The notes under the pieces are model-generated. The model was given only the letters and a program-made list of their open reading frames with translations, did not search any database and was not told the DNA's origin. A DNA stretch of 64,000 nt from Sporobacter sp963677825. GTDB taxonomy: Bacteria; Bacillota; Clostridia; Oscillospirales; Oscillospiraceae. Shown here in pieces: positions 57,915 through 64,000 of the stretch; position 1 is the first letter of the stretch; the number at the start of each line of letters is the position of its first letter. The position numbers and the translations under genes were made by a program. The stretch spans positions 62,001 to 126,000 of the forward strand of contig CAXXEF010000001.1 in the NCBI GenBank assembly GCA_963677825.2, read 5' to 3'.

Positions 57915-59741
57915 GTGACAATCGACGAGCTGCGCGCAAAAGCGCTGGAACTGCCCGCAAAGCCGGGCGTATACATCATGATGGATAAATCGGGGAAAGT
58001 TATCTACGTCGGCAAGGCGAAGGTGCTGAAAAACCGCGTGTCGAGCTACTTTCACGGCGATCACGACGTCAAGACAGACATCATGGTTTCCAAGGTCGCC
58101 GCCTTCGACGTTATCGTCACGGTGACGGAGCTGGAAGCATTCGTCCTGGAAAACTCGCTCATCAAGCACCACATGCCGCGCTACAACATCCTGCTTAAAG
58201 ACGACAAGGCGTACCCATTCATCCGCGTCGACCTGAAAGCGGAGTACCCGACATTCTCTATCGTTGGGCGGCGGGGGACGGACGGGGCAAAGTACCTCGG
58301 CCCGTACGGGAGCCGGCACATCACGTTTGGCGCGATCGATGCTGTAAAAAAGGCGCTCGGGCTGCCGACGTGCACGCGCAAATTCCCGCGCGACATCGGT
58401 AAGGAGCGTCCGTGCCTGAACTTCCATATGGGTGCGTGCCGAGCGTTTTGCCAGTCGGCGGACTTACACGGCGAGTACCGCGAGGCAGTCGACGCGGCCG
58501 TTGCCATCTTTGAGGGTAAAACATCCGATCTCGTTAAGAAGCTGACGGACGAGATGGCGCAGGCCGCCGAAAACCTCCAGTTCGAGCTGGCCGCGCAAAA
58601 GCGCGACCGGCTACGCGCCGTCACGAAGCTGGCGGAGCGCCAGTTTGTCGTCGCGGGCGCGATGGCGGACATGGACGCCATCGGCTTCTTCCGAGGCGCT
58701 GCTAAAAGCTGCTTCGTTGTACTGCATTACATCGGCGGCAGCCTTTTGGATAAGGACTTTGAGCTCGTCGAAACACCGTTTGAGACAGACGGCGAAACAG
58801 TTGCGGAGCTGATATTCCAGTACTACACGCGGCGCGGCGTCTGGCCCAAGTCGATCCTGCTGCCGGCCGACACACCGGACGCGGAAATCCTTGAGCAGCT
58901 GTTTTCTGAAAGCGCCGGACATCGCGTGTACCTAAAGACGCCGCAGCGCGGCGATGCGCTGCGCCTCGTCGAGGCGGCCAACCTCAATGCGCGGGAGGAG
59001 ACGGAACGCGCCTCGACCGCCGAGGAAAAAACAACCAAGACGCTGGAGTGGCTGCAAAAGGCGCTCGGGCTGGACGTACCGCCCAATCGAATCGAGGCAT
59101 TTGATATTTCGAATACCGGTTCAACCAATATTGTCGCCTCAATGACGGTGTTTATGCGCGGTAAACCGCTCAAACGCGACTACCGGCGCTTTAAGATCAA
59201 GTCGCTCGACGGGCAGGATGATTATCACAGCATGGCGGAGGTCGTTGCGCGGCGCGTTGAGCGCTATCAAAGCGGCGACGAGAAGTTCGCGGAGCTGCCG
59301 GCGCTGATGCTCATCGACGGCGGCGCGACGCACGCCAAGGGTGCGCGAACCGTTTTACACGAGCACGGGCTCGATCTGCCGGTATTCGGCATGGTCAAGG
59401 ACGACCGGCACCGCACACGCGCACTCGTCTCGCCGGACGGGGCGGAAATCGGTATCGCCGCCAATCCGGCCGCCTTCGCGCTCGTCGGAACGATTCAGGA
59501 GGAGACGCATCGATTTGCGATCGACTATCACCGCACGCTGCGCGGCAAGAGCGTGTCAAAATCGGCGCTCGACAAGATACCAGGCGTCGGGGACAAGCGC
59601 CGCGCCGCGCTTTTAAAGGCGTTCGGCAGTATTAAAGCTATCCGGGCCGCGACGCTTGACGAACTACGTGCGGCAGTACCTAAAGATACGGCCCAGAGCG
59701 TTTATAAACATTTTCATCAAGAGAGCAGGGAAGACCAATGA
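57915..59741 (+). CDS. uvrC: Excinuclease ABC subunit C
   Basis: A 608-residue UvrC of usual length. The N-terminal GIY-YIG nuclease (GVYIMMDKSGKVIYVGKA) makes the 3' incision, and a UVR motif near 205-235 binds UvrB. The RNase-H-like endonuclease (about 390-540: IEAFDISNTGSTNIVASM, then DYHSMAEVVARR) makes the 5' incision. A C-terminal helix-hairpin-helix follows (ALDKIPGVGDKRRAALLKAF). It starts at a GTG preceded by GGCGAGGTGAGAGG. Its stop overlaps the rsmD ATG. Confidence 0.97.
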   Translation: MTIDELRAKALELPAKPGVYIMMDKSGKVIYVGKAKVLKNRVSSYFHGDHDVKTDIMVSKVAAFDVIVTVTELEAFVLENSLIKHHMPRYNILLKDDKAYPFIRVDLKAEYPTFSIVGRRGTDGAKYLGPYGSRHITFGAIDAVKKALGLPTCTRKFPRDIGKERPCLNFHMGACRAFCQSADLHGEYREAVDAAVAIFEGKTSDLVKKLTDEMAQAAENLQFELAAQKRDRLRAVTKLAERQFVVAGAMADMDAIGFFRGAAKSCFVVLHYIGGSLLDKDFELVETPFETDGETVAELIFQYYTRRGVWPKSILLPADTPDAEILEQLFSESAGHRVYLKTPQRGDALRLVEAANLNAREETERASTAEEKTTKTLEWLQKALGLDVPPNRIEAFDISNTGSTNIVASMTVFMRGKPLKRDYRRFKIKSLDGQDDYHSMAEVVARRVERYQSGDEKFAELPALMLIDGGATHAKGARTVLHEHGLDLPVFGMVKDDRHRTRALVSPDGAEIGIAANPAAFALVGTIQEETHRFAIDYHRTLRGKSVSKSALDKIPGVGDKRRAALLKAFGSIKAIRAATLDELRAAVPKDTAQSVYKHFHQESREDQ

Positions 59742-60289
59742 GAGTAATCAGCGGCAGTGCGCGCGGACGCCGGCTCAAGGAGCCGGAAGGCTATAAGGTG
59801 CGCCCGACGACCGATATGGTCAAGGAAGCGATGTTCAACATCATCCAGTTTCAGCTGCCCGGTGCGCGGGTGCTCGATTTGTTTGCCGGTACAGGCCAGC
59901 TTGGCATCGAGTCGCTCAGCCGCGGTGCAACGTCGGCCGTGTTCGTCGACGAGTCGCCGGCGGCGGCGAAGCTTATTTTAGACAATCTTCAGACGACGCG
60001 TTTTGCCGAGCAGGGGGAGCTCGTGCGCGGCGATGCGTTGGGATACGTTAGTCGGGCGGCTAAATTTGACGTCATTTTCCTCGATCCGCCGTACGATACG
60101 GCGCTCGCCCCAAAAGCGCTGGACCGTATTATTCAGTTTGACATCCTCAATGAAAATGGTATAATAATCTGCGAAACTAAATCGGACAAGACGCTGCCGG
60201 AAGCGGCCGCGCCGTATCGAAAGGGCCGCGAATACAGGTACGGCCGGATCAAAATTACCTTGTATCACAAGGGTTTCCCGGACGAATAA
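59738..60289 (+). CDS. rsmD: 16S rRNA (guanine966-N2)-methyltransferase
   Basis: A 183-residue class I SAM methyltransferase. RVISGSARGRRLKEPEG and RPTTDMVKEAMFNII near the start, DLFAGTGQLGIESLSRGA near 46 (SAM motif I) and FLDPPYD near 115 (catalytic NPPY-type loop) are in order. It methylates G966 of 16S rRNA. The ATG overlaps the uvrC stop by four bases (ATGA), and coaD follows, its usual neighbour in Firmicutes. Confidence 0.96.
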   Translation: MRVISGSARGRRLKEPEGYKVRPTTDMVKEAMFNIIQFQLPGARVLDLFAGTGQLGIESLSRGATSAVFVDESPAAAKLILDNLQTTRFAEQGELVRGDALGYVSRAAKFDVIFLDPPYDTALAPKALDRIIQFDILNENGIIICETKSDKTLPEAAAPYRKGREYRYGRIKITLYHKGFPDE

Positions 60290-60348
60290 TACCGCCGCGG
60301 CAGGCGGACACATAACCCGGCGTCACGCCGCCGGATGAGGAGCGCAGC

Positions 60349-60834
60349 ATGAAATCAGCCGTTTATCCCGGCAGTTTCGACCCGATCACGCTCGGGCATT
60401 TGAATATCATCAAGCGCGCGGCGGCCATCTTTGATAAGGTATACGTGTGCGTGATGAAAAACTCCGGTAAGAACCCGTTGTTTACACTCGACGAACGCGT
60501 TGAGCTGATCCAGCGGACGGTCAAGAATTTCCCCAACGTTGAGGTCGAGATGAACGAGGGTCTTCTTGTTCGGTATGCGCGCAATAAGGGCGCGCGCGTG
60601 ATCGTTAAAGGATTGCGTGCCGTCAGTGACTTTGACTGGGAATTTCAGATCGCGCTGGCCAACAGAAAAATCGATCCCGCGATCGACACGCTGTTTCTCG
60701 CCTCCAGTGAGAAATATACGTTTCTCAGCTCTTCGGTCGTCAAGGAAATGGCCAAATACGGCGCGGATATCAGGGACCTCGTTCCACGGGAGACAATTGA
60801 CGATATTATCGCCAAGGTACAAAGCAAGGGGTGA
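60349..60834 (+). CDS. coaD: Phosphopantetheine adenylyltransferase
   Basis: A 161-residue nucleotidyltransferase for the penultimate step of coenzyme A synthesis. YPGSFDPITLGHLNII at the start carries the HxGH-type motif, VVKGLRAVSDFDWEFQIA near 87 is a PPAT signature, and SSSVVKEMA near 126 closes the ATP site. GAGGAGCGCAGC precedes the ATG. It follows rsmD in the conserved pair and is followed after 6 bases by a helical protein. Confidence 0.96.
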   Translation: MKSAVYPGSFDPITLGHLNIIKRAAAIFDKVYVCVMKNSGKNPLFTLDERVELIQRTVKNFPNVEVEMNEGLLVRYARNKGARVIVKGLRAVSDFDWEFQIALANRKIDPAIDTLFLASSEKYTFLSSSVVKEMAKYGADIRDLVPRETIDDIIAKVQSKG

Positions 60835-60840
60835 TCCTAA

Positions 60841-61362
60841 ATGGGCAGTAGAGTTCAGGAATTATTAGAAATGCTTTATAATATGATCAGCGAAGCGTGG
60901 GGCATTCCGCTCGGCGCCGACAAGTGCGTCATCGAGCGCGACAAGGCGCTCGATCTGATCGACGAGATTAAAGCGCAGTTTCCCAATGAGCTCGGCGAGG
61001 CGAAACGCCTGGTCGACGCGCGCGCTGAATTTATATCGAGCGCCAAGCGCGAGGCTGAAACGATCCGCAAAACGGCGGAGGAACGCGCACGCCAAATGAT
61101 TGATGATCAGGAAGTGATACGCATCGCCAAGACGCGCGGCAACGAGATCGTCGCCAATGCTGAATCGTCTGCCGGTGAGCTTAAGCGCGTCGCCAACGAG
61201 TACGTCGACGACGCGATGCGCCGTACGGAGGAGGCGTTAGCTTCCGCGCTGGATGAGATGCGTCAGACGCGGTCACGTTTTCGCAGTGCAGCAGGCCCGG
61301 CGCGTGGCCGAGGCGGCCGTGACGATGAAACCGGCCGAATCGATATTGCGATGGACAACTGA
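60841..61362 (+). CDS. Coiled-coil ATPase-subunit-like protein downstream of coaD
   Basis: A 173-residue, highly charged helical protein. MGSRVQELLEMLYNMISEAWG and the long Ala/Glu/Arg segment (about 60-130) suggest a coiled coil, like the stalk-type or DivIVA-like proteins commonly found after coaD in Clostridia. The tail is Gly/Arg-rich (GPARGRGGRDD). No catalytic motif. It is 6 bases after coaD, so translationally linked. Its function is unknown. Confidence 0.75.
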   Translation: MGSRVQELLEMLYNMISEAWGIPLGADKCVIERDKALDLIDEIKAQFPNELGEAKRLVDARAEFISSAKREAETIRKTAEERARQMIDDQEVIRIAKTRGNEIVANAESSAGELKRVANEYVDDAMRRTEEALASALDEMRQTRSRFRSAAGPARGRGGRDDETGRIDIAMDN

Positions 61363-61410
61363 TCCGAAGCATTGGTAATTAAGGCAGAAAATTGAATTTA
61401 GCTGAGTAGT

Positions 61411-61442
61411 AAGCCTCCCGACATTTGTCGGGAGGCTTTTTG
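61411..61442 (+). terminator. Terminator after the coaD-linked gene
   Basis: AAGCCTCCCGACA and TGTCGGGAGGCTT form a 13-bp stem with a TT loop, then TTTTG. It ends the uvrC-rsmD-coaD group. The rest of the 61363-61690 gap holds the mraZ promoter and MraZ boxes. Confidence 0.92.
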
Positions 61443-61589
61443 TCGTTTATGCCCGTAAAGACAGCAATGCATCGGGGTTCTTCGCCGCGTAGGACACGTG
61501 TTCGCAGCACGACACGGGTCTGCGCTGTAAATAATTTGTTATTATGCCGAAAAACATTGAAAAAAAGGGAAATTTCTTAACAAAACTAC

Positions 61590-61618
61590 TTGCAATTTTC
61601 AAACTACCGCTTTATAAT
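61590..61618 (+). promoter_or_regulatory. mraZ (division cluster) promoter
   Basis: TTGCAA (61590-61595) and TATAAT (61613-61618) are 17 bases apart. The start would fall just before the first MraZ box. Confidence 0.8.
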
Positions 61619-61629
61619 TAAGCACATAA

Positions 61630-61653
61630 GTGGGGCGAAGTGGGGCAAAGTGT
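61630..61653 (+). promoter_or_regulatory. MraZ operator boxes (TGGG direct repeats)
   Basis: GTGGGGCGAA and GTGGGGCAAA are direct repeats at a 10-base period (61630 and 61640), followed by a degenerate third GTG at 61650. TGGGN repeats spaced by five bases are the known MraZ binding site, so the dcw cluster is likely autoregulated by MraZ. Confidence 0.85.
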
Positions 61654-61690
61654 ATCAAAAGCCCATAAATTTGAAGGAGGTGGGGAACAG

Positions 61691-62107
61691 ATGACCGGCA
61701 CATACGATCATGTAATCGATGCCAAAGGACGTCTGGCTGTCCCCGCCAAACTGCGCCCGGAACTTGGCGAAACGTTTTACGTTACGGTTTCGTCGGAATC
61801 CTGCCTTTCGGCTTATTCGGCTGAAACATGGCAGGGGATGATCGACAAGGTCGCCGCGATGAACAGGATCGCGCAGAAAAAAGCGCGCCCGATCTTTACA
61901 CATGCGGCCAAATGCGATATCGACGGACAGGGGCGCATCCTTCTGCCACAGAACCTGCGAGAATTTGCCAAGCTGACCAAGGACGTGACGATTGTCGGCG
62001 TCGGTACCTACGTCGAGATCTGGGATAAAGATGCGTGGTACGAGGTTGACGCCGCCGAGGTTACACCTGAAAACATCGAGCAGGTGTACATGGACCTTGA
62101 CTTCTGA
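61691..62107 (+). CDS. mraZ: Division/cell wall cluster regulator MraZ
   Basis: A 138-residue protein of two SpoVT-AbrB-like repeats (TYDHVIDAKGRLAVPAKLR at the start, CDIDGQGRILLPQNLREFA near 75). It is a ring-shaped DNA-binding protein that represses its own operon through TGGG repeats, seen here at 61630-61653. The ATG at 61691 lies 8 bases after AAGGAGGTG. It overlaps rsmH (TGATG). Confidence 0.97.
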   Translation: MTGTYDHVIDAKGRLAVPAKLRPELGETFYVTVSSESCLSAYSAETWQGMIDKVAAMNRIAQKKARPIFTHAAKCDIDGQGRILLPQNLREFAKLTKDVTIVGVGTYVEIWDKDAWYEVDAAEVTPENIEQVYMDLDF

Positions 62108-63036
62108 TGATACATGTACCTGTACTGCTCGGTGCCTGCCTCGACGGGCTGAATATCCGCCCGGACGGCGTGTACGTCGACGGGACACTTGGACGAGCCG
62201 GCCATACGGCGGCCATCGCCGAACGGCTGAACGACAAGGGGCGTGTCGTCGCAATTGACAAAGACGACACGGCGCTCAGCGAAGCCAAAACGCGCCTCGG
62301 CGCGCTTGCCGATAAAGTCACACTCGTAAAGGGCGATTTTCGGGATGTCGGCGCGATACTGACATCACTTGGTATAGATCAAGTAAACGGTATGCTTTTT
62401 GACCTTGGCGTCTCATCACCACAACTCGACGACGCCGCGAGAGGTTTTTCCTATATGGCGGACGCACCGCTTGATATGCGCATGGACCAGAGCGCGGCGG
62501 TCACTGCCGCTCAAATCGTTAACACGTGGCCGGAGGACGAGCTTAAACGCATCCTCTACACGTACGGCGAGGAGCGGTACGCACCACGGATCGCCGCGCA
62601 GATCCTACGCAGGCGTGCTGAAAAGCCGATCGAAACGACGAGCCAGTTGACGGATATCATCCGCTCGGCGATGCCGGCAAAGGCGCTACGCGAGAAGCAG
62701 CATCCTGCCAAACGCAGTTTTCAGGCCTTCCGCATTGCCGTCAACGACGAGCTCGGCGCCATCGCCGACATGCTCGATACGGCGCCGGACAATCTGGCGC
62801 TCGGCGGTCGGTTGTGTGTGATCAGTTTTCATTCGCTGGAAGACCGTCTCGTGAAAACGGCGATCGCCCGCCGCGAAAAAGGCTGTACGTGTCCAAGAGA
62901 TTTTCCGATCTGTGTGTGTGGCTTCCAGCCGACGCTGCGATCGGTCGTAAGAAAGCCGGTCACACCGACGGCGGAAGAAATTCAAGCCAATCCCAGAGCA
63001 AGAAGCGCGAAGCTCCGTATTGCGGAGCGGGTGTAG
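62107..63036 (+). CDS. rsmH: 16S rRNA (cytosine1402-N4)-methyltransferase
   Basis: A 309-residue SAM methyltransferase, MraW. HVPVLLGACLDGLNI at the start, DGTLGRAGHTAAIAERL near 20 (SAM motif), FDLGVSSPQLDDAARGFSY near 98 and FHSLEDRLVKTA near 240 are the family landmarks. It methylates N4 of C1402 in 16S rRNA. Starts one base inside the mraZ stop codon. It is second in the division cluster, its usual position. Confidence 0.97.
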   Translation: MIHVPVLLGACLDGLNIRPDGVYVDGTLGRAGHTAAIAERLNDKGRVVAIDKDDTALSEAKTRLGALADKVTLVKGDFRDVGAILTSLGIDQVNGMLFDLGVSSPQLDDAARGFSYMADAPLDMRMDQSAAVTAAQIVNTWPEDELKRILYTYGEERYAPRIAAQILRRRAEKPIETTSQLTDIIRSAMPAKALREKQHPAKRSFQAFRIAVNDELGAIADMLDTAPDNLALGGRLCVISFHSLEDRLVKTAIARREKGCTCPRDFPICVCGFQPTLRSVVRKPVTPTAEEIQANPRARSAKLRIAERV

Positions 63037-63049
63037 AAAGGACGAAACA

Positions 63050-63622
63050 ATGGCAGCCAGACAAGCATCCGTAAAATATGCGTCGCGGACAGCTGTTCAC
63101 GGCAGTAACGCCTATGACCTCAAGCAGGCTGCAGCCGCTCAGGCTATTCCGCAGTCGGCGCCTGTCTATGCGCCGGAACACGAGGTACGCCCGGCACCGG
63201 AACGCCAGGCGCGTCCGTCGGCGAAACCAGCCTCGAAGACACAGCGGTACTACGGTGTGTCCTTGTTTGCTGTGACGGGCTTTGTTCTCGTGGCGGTAAT
63301 GATGGTGTTCGTCGTGCTCGCGCAGATCAAGTTCACGGAAATATCGGATGAAACGGCGCAGCTCAAAACGCAGCTGTCGGCGTTGTCCGAGACAGAGAGA
63401 AAGCTCCAGATTGACTACGAAGCCGCGTTTGATATTAATGAAATAGAAGATTACGCCACGAATGTACTTGGCATGGCCAAGCCGGTGGAAAGCCAGATTG
63501 GTACAGTGACGGCCGCGGCGCAGGACAAAGCCGTCGTCATCAGTGCCGGGCAATCGGGCGAAGGCGAGTCTCTAACGACGTTTTTGTCCTCACTGACGGC
63601 ATATTTTAAGCAGGCAGCCTAA
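63050..63622 (+). CDS. ftsL: FtsL-like septum protein
   Basis: A 190-residue bitopic protein. A long Pro/Ala-rich cytosolic part (1-75) precedes one membrane helix (about 78-98: VSLFAVTGFVLVAVMMVFVV) and an external coiled coil (EISDETAQLKTQLSAL). This is the FtsL layout and the gene is in the ftsL position between rsmH and a PBP. In the divisome FtsL pairs with DivIC and activates FtsW-PBP. The long cytosolic tail and extended external end are larger than in Bacillus. GAAAGG precedes the ATG at 63050. Identification rests on position and layout. Confidence 0.8.
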   Translation: MAARQASVKYASRTAVHGSNAYDLKQAAAAQAIPQSAPVYAPEHEVRPAPERQARPSAKPASKTQRYYGVSLFAVTGFVLVAVMMVFVVLAQIKFTEISDETAQLKTQLSALSETERKLQIDYEAAFDINEIEDYATNVLGMAKPVESQIGTVTAAAQDKAVVISAGQSGEGESLTTFLSSLTAYFKQAA

Positions 63623-63705
63623 TATAATGCTTTACCGGGGCAAGCCGGCCGCGCCAGCGTGCCCCGTTCTGCCTCTCGACAACCGGCGCTTAAGGGGACT
63701 ACGCT

Positions 63706-64000
63706 ATGTCTGATCATCACGGTGGCAGCGGACGCCATTCAAAAGCAAGCCAACGGCCGAACAAAACGATCCTCAGCCGCACACTATTTTTGATGACTGT
63801 GTGCGGTATCGCTGTGTTTGTTGTCCTTGCGGTCAAGCTTTATCAGATCCAGATTATCGAGCACGAGAAGTATCAACGTCTGGCTGTTGAGCAGCAAACG
63901 CGCGAGTCGACCGTGGCAGCCGCGCGCGGGTCGATCTTTGATACCAACGGCAACGTGCTTGCAATGAGCGCCTCCGTCGAGACGGTATTTATCAGTCCGC
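63706..64000 (+). CDS. Penicillin-binding protein (FtsI/SpoVD-type), cut by window edge
   Basis: 98 visible codons. A basic, Ser/His-rich start (MSDHHGGSGRHSKASQRP) precedes one membrane helix (LFLMTVCGIAVFVVLAVKLY), then YQRLAVEQQTRESTVAAARG and SIFDTNGNVLAMS. The R-G-x-I/S-x-D-x-N-G-x-x-L-A pattern is the start of the class B PBP pedestal domain, as in FtsI and SpoVD. The transpeptidase domain lies outside the window. AAGGGG precedes the ATG. A hairpin (63636-63666, CGGGGCA/TGCCCCG) lies between it and ftsL. Division PBP or spore-specific SpoVD cannot be told apart here. Confidence 0.88.
   Translation, partial: MSDHHGGSGRHSKASQRPNKTILSRTLFLMTVCGIAVFVVLAVKLYQIQIIEHEKYQRLAVEQQTRESTVAAARGSIFDTNGNVLAMSASVETVFISP

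Overview
The window looks like chromosome of an anaerobic, endospore-forming, GC-rich member of the Clostridia (Bacillota), plausibly Oscillospirales-like. The lineage is inferred from gene content, not from a marker-gene search. The evidence is: sporulation genes (ylbJ, yqfC, yqfD); the Firmicutes yqfCD-phoH-ybeY-dgkA-era-yqzL-recO order; mutS2; an mraZ-led division cluster; S-layer (SLH) proteins with a CsaB pyruvyltransferase; and anaerobe stress genes (hcp, bacteriohemerythrin, rubrerythrin-like protein). No rRNA, tRNA, CRISPR array or intact transposase was seen.

Layout. 1-1750 (minus): ImmA/IrrE peptidase, HAD-like phosphatase, XRE regulator and a VOC protein. 1804-5210: a Y-family polymerase facing a secreted SLH-anchored S1 protease. 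5332-8524: a Crp/Fnr regulator divergent from a ferredoxin-hcp pair, with a perfect 16-bp palindrome between them at the spacing of a class II activator site. 8542-14410: HD hydrolase, PadR with its membrane partner, a TetR-ABC exporter operon whose tetR lacks a canonical start codon, and a bacteriohemerythrin. 14418-16367: a large Fe-S flavoprotein of the old-yellow-enzyme family. 16380-18700: an AT-rich island with a 246-bp direct repeat, remnants of a toxin-like gene and two small exported or lipidated proteins. 18713-24700: rubrerythrin-like protein, rsmE, a strongly structured 300-bp gap, an aconitase-family hydratase, a nucleotidyltransferase and isocitrate dehydrogenase.

24713-32183 (minus) is one surface-polysaccharide operon: a MurJ-family flippase, an O-antigen-ligase-like protein, a GT4, two DUF4330 paralogues and a GT4-CsaB fusion. 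CsaB pyruvylates the wall polymer that SLH domains bind, and two SLH proteins are encoded nearby (3303-5210 and 32384-34681). 34764-40877 holds obgE, a Rid protein, an aminotransferase, trpS, a TagO/WecA-like transferase and an anchored protein. 40888-46645 holds a trio of uncharacterised small genes, a phosphoesterase, a small Cys protein, an arylamine N-acetyltransferase, an SPFH protein, an ArsC/Spx-like protein, TetR and an AT-rich HEPN-like gene.

46636-64000 is conserved core: ylbJ, yqfC-yqfD-phoH-ybeY-dgkA-era-yqzL-recO (without the pgpH and cdd genes found there in Bacillus), an AT-rich inserted gene, mutS2, an HPr protein, a zinc transporter, uvrC, rsmD-coaD, and the start of the division cluster (mraZ with its TGGG boxes, rsmH, an FtsL-like gene, a partial PBP).

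The most interesting points are the hcp operator geometry, the ACG-start tetR with tandem operators, the duplicated toxin-like fragment whose copies share the same lesions, the structured element ahead of the hydratase, and the GT4-CsaB/DUF4330 operon.
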